The notes under the pieces were generated by a model that saw only the letters and a program-made list of their open reading frames with translations, did no database searches and was not told the DNA's origin. Below, piece after piece: positions 46,951 through 57,442 of a stretch of DNA of 64,000 nt (positions within the stretch are counted from its first letter, which is position 1; every line of letters starts with the position of its first letter). The position numbers and the translations under genes are program-made. Source of the DNA: Tessaracoccus flavescens (GTDB taxonomy: Bacteria > Actinomycetota > Actinomycetes > Propionibacteriales > Propionibacteriaceae); the NCBI RefSeq assembly GCF_001998865.1, contig NZ_CP019607.1, positions 3,286,001 to 3,350,000 on the forward strand, in the 5' to 3' direction.

Positions 46951-48195
46951 TTACCGGGTGAACTCGCTCAGCGTCTCGCGCGCCTGGTCGAGCCAGCTCG
47001 TGTAGGTCTCGATCGACTTCGTCGCGTCCTTGACGCCCCGGGAGTCGCCCTTCGCCTCGGCCTTGTCGAGGTCGGCCTGCAGCTTCGCGATCTGGTCCTC
47101 GAACATCTTGACCGTGTCCTCGGCACGCTTGCGGGCCTCGGGATCGGTCCTGCGCCACTCCTCGGCCTCCAGCGCTGCGACCTTGTCGCCGATGGAGCGC
47201 ACCTTCGAGTCGATCTCGCGCATCGCGCCGCGCGGGACGTAGCCGAGCCCGTTGAACTTCTCGAGGAACTCGCGGTGGATGCCCTTAGCCTGGTCGACGT
47301 CGGTGACGCCCTCCAGATCGGCGGTCACCTGCTGCACGAGGGCCTGCTTCGCGGCGAGGTTCTTGGCCTGCTCCCCGTCGACCGCGCTCTGGGCCGCGGT
47401 GCGGGCATCGAAGAACTGGTCCTGGATCGCGCGGAACCGGCCCCACAGGGCGTCGTCATCGGCGCGGCGCGCACTGCCCGCGGCCTTCCAGCGCTGCATG
47501 AGATCGCGGAATGCGGCCGACGTCGGGCCCCATTCGGTGGACGAGGCCAGCGGCTCAGCCTCCGCGATGATGGCCTCCTTCTCCGCCTTCGCGGAGTCGC
47601 GAAGCGTGTTCAGATCGCTGAAGTGCGCCTTACGGCGCCGCGTGTACTGCGTGCGGGCCGACGAGAAGCGGTGCCACAGTTCGTTGTCCGTTGTGCGGTC
47701 GACGCGGGGGAGTGCCTTCCACTCCTCGAGCAGGACGCGGAAGCGGTCGACGCCGCCCCGCCAGTCGTCGCCCTGCGAGAGCGTCTCGGCCTCTTCGACC
47801 ATCGCCTCCTTCGAGGCGATGGTGGCGGCGTTCTGCTCCGCGCGCTGGGCCTTGCGGGCCTCGACCTGGGCGGGCAGCAGTTCGGTGAGGGCGTCGAGGC
47901 GCTTGGCGAGGGAGTCAAGGTCGCCGACGGCGTTGGCGTCGGTCACGTTGGTCTTCGCCGATGCGATCGCGTGCTTGGCCTCCTCAGGCGACATCGCCTG
48001 GGCCGCGACGCGGGACTCGAGAAGAGTCACCTCGGCAGCGAGGTTCTCGAAGCGGCGGACGTAGAACGCCATGGCCTCTTCAGGGGTGGAGTCGGGGATC
48101 TGCCCGACACTTCGTTCAGTGCCACCCGAAATGACGTAGACCGTTCCGTCGGGATCGACTCGGCCGAAATCAGCGGGCGCTTGCGGTTCGCTCAT
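46951..48195 (-). CDS. DUF349 domain protein
   Basis: The 414-residue protein is almost all helical and charged, with repeated DUF349 units of the form W-x-x-A-G-x-A-R-R-x-x-D-x-L-W-x-R-F (WKAAGSARRADDDALWGRF). Two or three such repeats lie between residues 110 and 290, and a coiled coil forms the C-terminus. Its biochemical role is unknown; no transmembrane helix is present. The minus-strand ATG lies six bases after TAGATT, so it is leaderless. It faces the metallo-hydrolase gene across only 30 bases. Confidence 0.9.
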   Translation of the reverse strand: MSEPQAPADFGRVDPDGTVYVISGGTERSVGQIPDSTPEEAMAFYVRRFENLAAEVTLLESRVAAQAMSPEEAKHAIASAKTNVTDANAVGDLDSLAKRLDALTELLPAQVEARKAQRAEQNAATIASKEAMVEEAETLSQGDDWRGGVDRFRVLLEEWKALPRVDRTTDNELWHRFSSARTQYTRRRKAHFSDLNTLRDSAKAEKEAIIAEAEPLASSTEWGPTSAAFRDLMQRWKAAGSARRADDDALWGRFRAIQDQFFDARTAAQSAVDGEQAKNLAAKQALVQQVTADLEGVTDVDQAKGIHREFLEKFNGLGYVPRGAMREIDSKVRSIGDKVAALEAEEWRRTDPEARKRAEDTVKMFEDQIAKLQADLDKAEAKGDSRGVKDATKSIETYTSWLDQARETLSEFTR

Positions 48196-48201
48196 GGTCC
48201 C

Positions 48202-48219
48202 AATCTAGCCGGATAGGGT
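48202..48219. promoter_or_regulatory. Back-to-back leaderless promoters, DUF349 gene and MBL hydrolase
   Basis: On the minus strand TAGATT (48202-48207) is six bases before the DUF349 ATG. On the plus strand TAGGGT (48214-48219) is six bases before the hydrolase GTG. The two -10 boxes are only six bases apart, so each -35 region lies inside the opposite gene. Confidence 0.6.
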
Positions 48220-48225
48220 GGCCTT

Positions 48226-48891
48226 GTGCTTGTTCAGCCCATCACCGTATCGCCATGGCAATCGAATTGTTATCTCGTCCGCGTCTCCGAGGAGGCGAGC
48301 GAGGTACTGATCGTCGATCCGGGGATCACCGCCGCCGGGCCCGTGGCGGCCGCGATCGAGGAGCTGGGGCTTGAACCCGTCGCCCTGCTCGGCACCCATG
48401 GTCACGTCGACCATGTCGGCGATGCACACCTGCTCGCCGCCCGTTTCGGCATCCCGCTCTACCTGGCCGATGCCGACCAGGCCTGGCTCACCCGACCCGG
48501 CGAGGGGCTCGGGCCGCGCGGCAACGAGATGATGGCCCAGATGACGGGAAGCGATCAGCTGCCGGCCGTCGAGGACGTGCGCGACCTCGGTGAGCCGTTC
48601 GAGGCGGCGGGGCTCACCGTCACGGCTTTCGCGGCGCCCGGACACACCCCCGGCTCCACCCTGTTGACCGTCTCGGAGCCGGGCGTCGAGGTGGTGTTCA
48701 CCGGTGACGTGCTGTTCAACGGGACGATCGGGCGCACCGATCTGCCCGGCGGTAGCATGGAGCAGATGCGCGAGAGCCTCGCCCGGATCGCGGCGTCGTT
48801 CCCAACGGAGGTGCCCCTGCTTCCCGGCCACGGTGAACCGACGACCCTTGCCGCGGAGCTCTCCGCGAACCCCTATCTGCAGAACCTGTGA
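48226..48891 (+). CDS. Metallo-beta-lactamase fold hydrolase (glyoxalase II-like)
   Basis: The 221-residue enzyme has the zinc motif THGHVDHVG, a second histidine in AAPGHTPGSTLL, the bridging aspartate in VFTGDVLFNGTIGRTDLPGG, and a last histidine in LLPGHGEP. These are the metal ligands of the glyoxalase II-like group that hydrolyses thioesters. The substrate is not known; in a mycothiol-using organism it could be a mycothiol thioester. It starts with GTG after TAGGGT and is followed ten bases later by hisS, a pairing common in actinobacteria. Confidence 0.9.
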   Translation: MLVQPITVSPWQSNCYLVRVSEEASEVLIVDPGITAAGPVAAAIEELGLEPVALLGTHGHVDHVGDAHLLAARFGIPLYLADADQAWLTRPGEGLGPRGNEMMAQMTGSDQLPAVEDVRDLGEPFEAAGLTVTAFAAPGHTPGSTLLTVSEPGVEVVFTGDVLFNGTIGRTDLPGGSMEQMRESLARIAASFPTEVPLLPGHGEPTTLAAELSANPYLQNL

Positions 48892-48901
48892 GGACCACCA
48901 C

Positions 48902-50233
48902 GTGTCACGCCCCAAGCCACTGAGTGGCTTCCCCGAGTTCCTGCCGAGCGGTCGCATCGCGGAGCTCGCCGTCCTCGACATCGTCCGCTCGACCTTCGAG
49001 CTGCACGGCTTCGCACCCATCGAGACCCGCGCCGTCGAGCCCCTCGACCAGCTCTCCCGCAAGGGCGAGATCGACAAGGAGATCTACGTCGCCCGGCGCC
49101 TGCACGCCGACGCGGGTGATGCGGACGAGCTCGGCCTGCACTTCGACCTGACGGTCCCGTTCGCGCGCTACGTGCTGGAGAACGCGGGGCATCTCGCCTT
49201 CCCGTTGCGCCGCTACCAGATCCAGAAGGTGTGGCGCGGGGAGCGGCCTCAGGAGGGCCGCTACCGCGAGTTCACCCAGGCCGACATCGACATCGTCGGC
49301 CAGGCAGCCCTCGCCGCCCACCACGACGTGGAGATCCCGCTGGTGGCCATCGACGTGTTCGAGAAGCTGCACCGCGACCTCGGCCTGCCGCCCGTCACGC
49401 TGCACGTGAACAACCGCAAGCTCTCCGAGGGGTTCTACCGCGGGCTCGGCATCGAGGACACCGCCGCGGTGCTGCAGCGCGTCGACAAGCTCGACAAGAT
49501 CGGCGCGGACGCGGTGCGCGCCCTGCTGACCGACGAGGTGGGCCTGAGCGCCGCCCAGGCGGCGGCCTGCGTCGACCTCGCGGGCATCTCCGCGGCAGAC
49601 GAGTCCTTCGTCGAACGGGTCCGCGCGCTCGGCGTGCAGCACGAACTCCTCGACACCGGCCTCGAGGAGCTGGCCGCGCTGATCCGCGTCGCGAGGCGTT
49701 CGGTTCCCGACCGCGTCGTCGTCGACCTCAAGATCGCGCGCGGCCTGGACTACTACACCGGCACCGTCTACGAGACGTTCCTGCAGGGCTCCGAGAAGCT
49801 CGGCTCCGTCGCCTCTGGCGGCCGCTACGACTCGCTGGCAAGCGACGGGAAGACGACGTTCCCCGGCGTCGGCTACTCGTTCGGCATCACCCGGATCCTC
49901 GCCCCGCTGATCGGCAAGGGAAAGCTGACCGCCTCGCGCAGCGTGCCGAGCGCGGTCCTGGTCGCCGTCGACAACGAGGAAGCCCGCGAGCAGGCCATCG
50001 CGGTCGCCTCTCAGCTGCGTGGCCGCGGCATCCCCGTCGAGGTGGCGCCGAAGGCAGACAAGTTCGGCAAGCAGATCCGCTACGCCGAGCGACGTGGTAT
50101 CCCGTACGTCTGGTTCGGCGCGGGCTATGACGACTCCGTCAAGGACATCCGCACCGGCGAGCAGCAGCCCGCCTCGCCCGCCGACTGGGCACCTCCGGCG
50201 CAGGACCTGAAGCCGACCGTGGCGGGCGCGTGA
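48902..50233 (+). CDS. hisS: Histidine--tRNA ligase
   Basis: The 443-residue class II synthetase charges tRNA-His. Motif 1 and 2 regions include GFPEFLPSGRIAE, LHFDLTVPFARYVLEN and KVWRGERPQEGRYREFTQADIDI. The histidine-specific segment LKIARGLDYYTGTVYETF and motif 3 (VGYSFGITRI) follow. The C-terminal anticodon-binding domain begins near residue 340. I used the GTG at 48902, because MSRPKPLSGFPEFLPS is the family start. The stop overlaps the next gene by four bases. Confidence 0.96.
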   Translation: MSRPKPLSGFPEFLPSGRIAELAVLDIVRSTFELHGFAPIETRAVEPLDQLSRKGEIDKEIYVARRLHADAGDADELGLHFDLTVPFARYVLENAGHLAFPLRRYQIQKVWRGERPQEGRYREFTQADIDIVGQAALAAHHDVEIPLVAIDVFEKLHRDLGLPPVTLHVNNRKLSEGFYRGLGIEDTAAVLQRVDKLDKIGADAVRALLTDEVGLSAAQAAACVDLAGISAADESFVERVRALGVQHELLDTGLEELAALIRVARRSVPDRVVVDLKIARGLDYYTGTVYETFLQGSEKLGSVASGGRYDSLASDGKTTFPGVGYSFGITRILAPLIGKGKLTASRSVPSAVLVAVDNEEAREQAIAVASQLRGRGIPVEVAPKADKFGKQIRYAERRGIPYVWFGAGYDDSVKDIRTGEQQPASPADWAPPAQDLKPTVAGA

Positions 50234-50859
50234 GCCAGCGGCTCGGCATCATCGGCGCCGGAAAGCTCGGCACCGCCATCGGGCGGCTCGCGCTGGACGC
50301 CGGTTACGAGGTGCGGATCTCCGGCTCCGACCGGCAGCCCATGCTGCGGCTGGTCATTGACACCGTCCTGCCCGGGGCGAGGCTGCTCCCGGAGGCCGAC
50401 GTCGTCGCCGACTCCGACCTCGTGGTGATTGCGATCCCGTTCGGGAAGGCCGACACGATCGACTACTCCGCGCTCGAGGGCAAGGTGGTCGTCGACGCCA
50501 TGAACGCGTGGGACGCGGCCGGTGGCCACCCCGATCCCGACTGGGACGGCACCACGAGCTCCTTCGTCGCTTCCCGCAACCCGGCCATGCGCCTGGTCAA
50601 GTCGCTCAACCATCTCGGCTACTCCGATCTGGTCGCCGACGCGCACGAGGCTGGCCATCCGCTGCGCCGCGCGATCGCCGTCATCTCTGACGACGAGGGT
50701 GCGCGCGAACGTGTGGCCGACCTCGTGGACCGGCTTGGTTTCGACCCGGTCGAGGCGCCCCGCTCCGCGTCGCGCTGCGTCGAACCGGATTCGCCGATCT
50801 TCGGTCACCCGATGGGCGCCGCCGAACTTCGGGCCGCGCTGCAGGGCGCGGTAGACTGA
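50230..50859 (+). CDS. NADPH-dependent F420 reductase-like dehydrogenase
   Basis: The 209-residue protein has a Rossmann loop at its start ([23 protein letters not shown]) and a second half typical of the NADP oxidoreductase, coenzyme F420-dependent family ([36 protein letters not shown]). Related proteins move hydride between NADPH and F420, but some use other partners. No F420 biosynthesis gene is in this window. It is translationally coupled to hisS by GTGA. Confidence 0.8.
   Translation: MSQRLGIIGAGKLGTAIGRLALDAGYEVRISGSDRQPMLRLVIDTVLPGARLLPEADVVADSDLVVIAIPFGKADTIDYSALEGKVVVDAMNAWDAAGGHPDPDWDGTTSSFVASRNPAMRLVKSLNHLGYSDLVADAHEAGHPLRRAIAVISDDEGARERVADLVDRLGFDPVEAPRSASRCVEPDSPIFGHPMGAAELRAALQGAVD
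50852..50857 (+). promoter_or_regulatory. -10 box TAGACT upstream of aspS
   Basis: TAGACT overlaps the last codons of the F420-reductase-like gene and lies 51 bases before the aspS GTG. An AAAGGA ribosome-binding sequence is present, so aspS would have a normal leader. Confidence 0.45.
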
Positions 50860-50908
50860 GCCGCTGCTGAGCTGCACCGTCTATGCAGCCAGAACTGAAA
50901 GGAATACC

Positions 50909-52720
<1,812 letters not shown>

Positions 52721-52733
52721 TCAGCCAGCGGTA

Positions 52734-52773
52734 GGGGCGGGGCGGACGCGGTTGCGTCCGACCCGCCCCCTTT
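52734..52773 (+). terminator. Terminator after aspS
   Basis: The inner stem GGACGC/GCGTCC (52744-52749 and 52754-52759) is extended by GGGGCGGGG pairing with CCCGCCCC, and CTTT follows. It is a strong GC-rich hairpin. Confidence 0.8.
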
Positions 52774-52932
52774 GCATCCGCCTTTGGTCGTCTCATCTGC
52801 GACGGGGGAGGCAGGTCGGCACATCGCGTCGTAGAGTGGCCGGATCGGTCGGAAAGCCGCAGTCACAGGGGTGTAGGCGCCCGGCCTCGTCCCGGCCGGC
52901 GTGGGTCGGGGCACGTCGCGAAGGGCAACGCC

Positions 52933-53410
52933 ATGACGACCACCACAACCGCAGAGGTCGAGAAGGAGAAGCGCGGCCTGCACGTGCCGGGATCCGCCCA
53001 ACTGCAGCGGCTTGGCAAGTCGCTGATGCTGCCGATCGCGCTGCTCCCCGCCGCCGGGATCCTGCTGCGGGCTCGGCCAGGACGACCTGCTCGCGAAGAT
53101 CGACGCGCCGGTGATCGGCCCGTTCTTCGACGCCAAGACCGAGGCGGGAGCCGAGGTACTCGCCCGCATCGGCCTCGACACCGTCAAGCTGAAGGGGGAG
53201 GGCTTCACCCAGCTCCTGAACCAGGGCGACCCCGTCGAGGCGGGGGACCCGGTGATCCGGGTGGACCTTGCGACGGTGGCGCCGCTCGTCCCGTCGACGG
53301 CCACCCCGGTGCTGGTCACCGACGGCCGCAAGTTCGACGTGTCAGCGCTCGACGCCTCGGCAACCGGAGGCGAGCCGGTGGTCACCGTCACCAGGAAGCC
53401 GAAGCCATAG
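52933..53410 (+). pseudogene. Remnant of a PTS sugar permease (EIIC start joined to EIIA end)
   Basis: The first part encodes the start of a glucose/N-acetylglucosamine EIIC (LQRLGKSLMLPIALLPAAG, ILLR). One extra G near 53070 shifts the frame, after which LGQDDLLAK continues the same EIIC. The sequence then jumps to the second half of an EIIA domain (IGLDTVKLKGEGFTQLLNQ, then GDPVEAGDPVIRVDL and ATPVLVTDG). A normal EIICBA or EIICA would be several hundred residues longer, so the whole middle is deleted. The EIIA histidine normally before IGLDTV is arginine (LARIGLDTV). The remnant cannot transport sugar. A TAGAGT -10-like box lies at 52832-52837. The EIIC/EIIA assignment is by motif recognition. 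Confidence 0.75.
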
Positions 53411-53424
53411 CTCGGGCGCGCAGG

Positions 53425-54651
53425 CTAGACGAGTCGGCCGCGGGGCAGTGAGCGCGGGCGCAGCACGACCCACAGCGCCACGGTGGCGAGGCTCGCGCAG
53501 ATCAGCATCGCGGTGCCCATCGGCACGGCGCTGGTCATCGGCACCAGCCCGATGAGAGGACCGACCAGCGAGCCTACGACCTGTGTCGTCGCCCCCATCA
53601 GGGAGGAGGCGGTGCCGGAGCGCTCGCGATGATTCTGCAGCACCAGCAGCTGGGTGCAGGGCGCAGACGACCCGAAGCCGAAGGTGAACAGGAACAGCGC
53701 CGGAACCAGCGGAACGTAGCCGACGTCCGCGGCGTTGACGACGAGCACGGCGAGCGACGCCGTCACCATGAGCGCGGTCGAGACGACAAGCACCCACTGC
53801 GGACCGAAGCGCTGCGCCATCCGGCTCCCCAGTTGCACGCCGATGAAGACGCCGCACGAACAGATCGCGAACACGGTGCCGAAGCCCCGCGGGCTCAGGC
53901 CGTAGACGCTCTGCAGCAGGACAGACGAGCTCGACACGTAGGAGAACAGGCCGCCGAAGGAGAACGCAGCGATCAGCATGCCGCCGAGCGAGATCCTGTC
54001 ACGCAGGACGACGGAGAACCCCTTCGCCAGGGTGCCGAGCCCTCCCCGGGTCCGCTGCGCGGGCGGTCGGGTCTCCACCGTCATCACGATCACCAGCGCG
54101 ACCACGAGCGCCCCGTAGCAGGCCAGGCCCCAGAAGATGCCGCGCCACGGCATGAAGCTGACCATCCAGGAGCCGACGATCGGGGCGATGATGGGGGCGA
54201 GGCCGGAGATCAGGGCCAGCCGCGACAGCATCACCACGAGCGGGCGCCCGCTGAAGAGGTCGCGTGCCATGGCCATCGCGACCACCGACCCGCCCGAGGC
54301 GCCTATGCCTTGGAACACGCGCATCAGGGTGAGGAACTCCACGCTCGGCGCGATCGCCACCAGCACGGACGAGATCACGTGCAGGGAGGAACACACCACC
54401 AGCGGCCAGCGCCGGCCGAGCCGATCGCTGAGCGGACCCACGATCAGCTGCCCGAGCGCGAAGCCGAGCGTGGTGGCAGAGAGGGTGATCTGCACCTGCG
54501 CGTCGGTGAGCGACCATTCGTGCTTGATGGTGGGAAACGCAGGAAGGTACAGGTCAATGGTGAAGGGGCCGAGCCCGGTCAGCAAGCCGAGCGTGACGAT
54601 GATGGCGAGGCGACGGCGGCGCGAGAACCGGCGGCCCAGGTCGGATTCCAT
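53425..54651 (-). CDS. Bcr/CflA-type MFS drug exporter
   Basis: The 408-residue protein has twelve predicted helices. The opening region GPFTIDLYLPAFPTIKHEW and the loop GPLSDRLGRRWPLVVCS are typical of the Bcr/CflA drug-resistance branch. GIGASGGSVVAMAMARDLFSG is the matching helix-five motif. Substrates could include antibiotics or dipeptides, but the sequence does not say. It ends 14 bases after the PTS remnant, facing it. Confidence 0.87.
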   Translation of the reverse strand: MESDLGRRFSRRRRLAIIVTLGLLTGLGPFTIDLYLPAFPTIKHEWSLTDAQVQITLSATTLGFALGQLIVGPLSDRLGRRWPLVVCSSLHVISSVLVAIAPSVEFLTLMRVFQGIGASGGSVVAMAMARDLFSGRPLVVMLSRLALISGLAPIIAPIVGSWMVSFMPWRGIFWGLACYGALVVALVIVMTVETRPPAQRTRGGLGTLAKGFSVVLRDRISLGGMLIAAFSFGGLFSYVSSSSVLLQSVYGLSPRGFGTVFAICSCGVFIGVQLGSRMAQRFGPQWVLVVSTALMVTASLAVLVVNAADVGYVPLVPALFLFTFGFGSSAPCTQLLVLQNHRERSGTASSLMGATTQVVGSLVGPLIGLVPMTSAVPMGTAMLICASLATVALWVVLRPRSLPRGRLV

Positions 54652-54849
54652 GCGGCAGGATCCTTGGAGCTAGTGCGGGGGAGTGGCGATGGCCCGCCGT
54701 GGCCCACCCGGTGTCTGCTCCGGTGGTGTTGCGCGGGAACCCAAATGCTCATGATAGGTGCGCGGAACAACCGCAGCCAAAACTGGAAGGGCCCACCGCC
54801 TGTCGGTGCGAGGGGCGGTCACGGGTTCGTGAGCCGGTCCTCGTCGAGA

Positions 54850-55365
54850 ATGGATCGCGCGCGCAGACCCACCCTCGCCCTGCTTTCCGCCCTCACCCTC
54901 GCCGCCTGCGCGGCCGAGCCGGCCGAACAGATCGAGCTTCCGGAGCCCGCACGCTTCACCGCGGACCATCTGCGCTGGCTCGAGGCGAAGGCCGAGAACA
55001 CCCCGATCGGCTGCGTCACCGAACTTGGCCACAGCTCGCCGAACTGGCGCTACCTGCCGCTCGAGTGCGACGGCGTCGAACAGAAGGGCGACGGTGAGGG
55101 TCAGAAGATCCCCGCACTCCGCTTCGACGACCTCTCGGCGCTCGCCTACGAGGAGACGCGGCCGGGCGTCGAACTCGCCTTCGACGAGGGCGACACCTAC
55201 GTCTGCACGAACGAGTGCGACAACTACACCTCCCGGATCGCCGCCTTCCGGGTCAGCGGCGACGACTTCGACGGGTACCTCGCGGCAGACGTCGACGCAC
55301 GGCGCGTCGACGAGGAGGCGTGGCGGTCCTGGATCGAGGGCACCAGCTTCGACCTCGGCGAGTGA
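54850..55365 (+). CDS. Lipoprotein of unknown function
   Basis: The 171-residue protein begins with a basic start (MDRARRP), a hydrophobic core and the lipobox LAAC at about residue 20, so it should be lipid-anchored outside the cell. The mature part has four cysteines (NTPIGCVTELG, LPLECDGVEQ, YVCTNECDNY) that could form two disulfides. No family was recognised. The long open frame upstream of 54850 is an antisense shadow of the MFS gene. It precedes rarA. Confidence 0.75.
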   Translation: MDRARRPTLALLSALTLAACAAEPAEQIELPEPARFTADHLRWLEAKAENTPIGCVTELGHSSPNWRYLPLECDGVEQKGDGEGQKIPALRFDDLSALAYEETRPGVELAFDEGDTYVCTNECDNYTSRIAAFRVSGDDFDGYLAADVDARRVDEEAWRSWIEGTSFDLGE

Positions 55366-55381
55366 GCCTGGCCACCGCGGG

Positions 55382-55387
55382 TAGAGT
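55382..55387 (+). promoter_or_regulatory. -10 box TAGAGT of rarA (leaderless)
   Basis: TAGAGT is followed by six bases and the GTG start of rarA. Confidence 0.55.
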
Positions 55388-55393
55388 GGCCGG

Positions 55394-56752
55394 GTGTCTG
55401 TCGACCTGTTCGGAAACCTCGATCCCGAGCCCTCACAGCGGGGCGGCTCGCTGAGTGACGCCAGCAACCCGCAGGCCCCACTTGCGGTGCGGCTGAGGCC
55501 CCGCAACCTCGACGAGATCGTCGGGCAGCAACACCTGCTCGCTCCGGGCTCGCCGTTGCGCCGACTCGCGGACGGGCAACCCATGTCGGTGTTCCTCTGG
55601 GGGCCGCCAGGGGTGGGAAAGACGACCATCGCCTCGGTCGTCTCGCAGGCCACCCAGCGTCGTTTCGTCGAGCTGTCCGCCGTCACCGCCGGGGTCAAGG
55701 AGGTCCGCGCCGAGATCGAGGAGGCCCGCCGCCAGCTCGCCCGGGGTCGGGCGACCGTCCTCTTCGTCGACGAGGTGCACCGCTTCTCCAAGGCGCAGCA
55801 GGACGTGCTGCTCCCCGCGGTCGAGAACCGGCTCGTCACGCTGATCGCGGCCACAACCGAGAACCCGTCGTTCTCGGTGATCTCGCCGCTGCTGTCGCGC
55901 TCGCTCCTACTGCGGCTCCAACCACTGACCACCGACGACCTCATCGCGCTCCTCGAGCGCGCCCTGAGCGACGAGCGTGGCCTGAGCACCACCGCGGGCG
56001 AGCGACTCACCCTCGCCGCCGACGCCCGCGACATGATCATCCGACTGGCCGGCGGCGACGCCCGCCGCGCGCTGACCTACCTCGAGGAGTCGGCCGCTGC
56101 CACCGATGCGCTCGGCCGCACCGAGATCGACCAGGCCGCCGTCGAGTCGTCGGCCGACCGCGCGGCCGTGCGCTACGACAAGGACGGCGACCAGCACTAT
56201 GACGTGATCTCCGCCTTCATCAAGTCGATCAGGGGATCCGACGTCGACGCAGCCCTGCACTATCTCGCTCGGATGCTCGAGGCGGGCGAGGACGCGCGCT
56301 TCATCGCCCGCCGGCTCATGATCTCCGCGTCGGAGGACATCGGCATGGCGGCCAGCGGTGTGCTGCAGACCTGCGTCGCGGCGGCCCAGGCGGTGCAACT
56401 GCTCGGCATGCCCGAGGCGCGGATCACCCTCGCCCACGCCACTGTCGCGGCGGCAACCGCCCCGAAGTCGAACGCGTCCTACATGGCGCTCAACAAGGCG
56501 ATCGCCGATGTGCGGGAGGGCAGGGGGACCGGTGTTCCCGCGCACCTGCGCGACGCGCACTACTCGGGAGCCAAGAAGCTCGGCCACGGGGAGGGCTACC
56601 GGTATCCGCACGACTTCGAGCACGGGGTCGTTGCCCAGACCTACCTGCCCGAGGACCTCGAGTCGGCCCGCTACTACGAGCCAACCGGCAACGGTCAGGA
56701 GGCCATGATCGCCGATCGCGTCGAACTGCTCCGCGGCCTGCTCGGCCGTTGA
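55394..56752 (+). CDS. rarA: Replication-associated recombination protein A
   Basis: The 452-residue AAA+ ATPase acts at stalled replication forks. Walker A is [16 protein letters not shown] and Walker B is [16 protein letters not shown], and sensor 1 lies in [14 protein letters not shown]. The C-terminal tetramerization part includes [20 protein letters not shown] and [13 protein letters not shown]. Length is normal. It is leaderless and opens the run to alaS. Confidence 0.95.
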   Translation: MSVDLFGNLDPEPSQRGGSLSDASNPQAPLAVRLRPRNLDEIVGQQHLLAPGSPLRRLADGQPMSVFLWGPPGVGKTTIASVVSQATQRRFVELSAVTAGVKEVRAEIEEARRQLARGRATVLFVDEVHRFSKAQQDVLLPAVENRLVTLIAATTENPSFSVISPLLSRSLLLRLQPLTTDDLIALLERALSDERGLSTTAGERLTLAADARDMIIRLAGGDARRALTYLEESAAATDALGRTEIDQAAVESSADRAAVRYDKDGDQHYDVISAFIKSIRGSDVDAALHYLARMLEAGEDARFIARRLMISASEDIGMAASGVLQTCVAAAQAVQLLGMPEARITLAHATVAAATAPKSNASYMALNKAIADVREGRGTGVPAHLRDAHYSGAKKLGHGEGYRYPHDFEHGVVAQTYLPEDLESARYYEPTGNGQEAMIADRVELLRGLLGR

Positions 56753-56795
56753 GGTGGTTGGGCCAACGCCGTCCGCTCAACCCGTGAGGGTCGGC

Positions 56796-56801
56796 TAAAG
56801 T
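56796..56801 (+). promoter_or_regulatory. -10 box TAAAGT of the DUF948 gene (leaderless)
   Basis: TAAAGT is followed by seven bases and the ATG at 56809. Confidence 0.55.
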
Positions 56802-56808
56802 AACGGGC

Positions 56809-57189
56809 ATGTCTGTTGGTGAAATTGCGGGTCTGATCGCTGCCGTCGCGCTCTGCGTGTTCGTGGCGCTGGCCGCCGTGCCCCTGCTCAAGCTCGGCCG
56901 CACCCTCGACGAGGTGCGGCTCGCCGTGCGTGACGTCGGGAACAACTCGGTGCCCATCCTGCAGGAGCTCAAGGGCACCGTCGTGGCTACCAACGACGAG
57001 CTGGCGAAGCTGAGCGTCGTGACCGAGGACGCAAGCCGCGTCGCGGGCCACGCCACTGTCGTGACGGAGAACGCCGCCCAGCTGTCGACGCTGTTCGCCG
57101 CGACCCTCGGCGGGCCCCTCGTCAAGACCGCCGCCTTCACCTACGGCGTGCGTCAGGCCTTCCAGGGCAGGAAGCGGGTCAAGAAGTGA
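56809..57189 (+). CDS. DUF948 membrane protein
   Basis: The 126-residue protein has one N-terminal helix (about residues 5-25: IAGLIAAVALCVFVALAAV) and then a helical stretch that begins LKLGRTLDEVRLAVRDVG. This is the usual form of DUF948, a family of general stress-like proteins of unknown role. It precedes a second small membrane protein and alaS, a neighbourhood conserved in actinobacteria. Confidence 0.88.
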   Translation: MSVGEIAGLIAAVALCVFVALAAVPLLKLGRTLDEVRLAVRDVGNNSVPILQELKGTVVATNDELAKLSVVTEDASRVAGHATVVTENAAQLSTLFAATLGGPLVKTAAFTYGVRQAFQGRKRVKK

Positions 57190-57419
57190 GGCGTCTCTTC
57201 TGGATCCTGATCGGCGCAGTCATCGCCGTGTTCATCGTCCTGCGCGGGCGTGAACTGCTGGAGAGGCTGACCCCACGCGGGGTCTCCAGGCAGGTGGAGA
57301 AGAAGGGCCACGAGGCCGCAGCGAGCTTCGGCGACTTCATGGGCACCTTCCGCGCCGCGATGGCCCAGCGGGAGGCCGAGCTCCGTCATGAGCTGAACAT
57401 CCCCGCCAAGAACGACTGA
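57186..57419 (+). CDS. Small membrane protein (DUF6167-like)
   Basis: The 77-residue protein has one N-terminal helix (LFWILIGAVIAVFIVLRGRE) and a charged helical tail. It overlaps the DUF948 gene by four bases (GTGA) and lies 23 bases before alaS. Its position and shape match a family called DUF6167 in actinobacteria; function is unknown. Confidence 0.8.
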   Translation: MRRLFWILIGAVIAVFIVLRGRELLERLTPRGVSRQVEKKGHEAAASFGDFMGTFRAAMAQREAELRHELNIPAKND

Positions 57420-57442
57420 TCGTCTTAGGAAATAGCCCTGAT

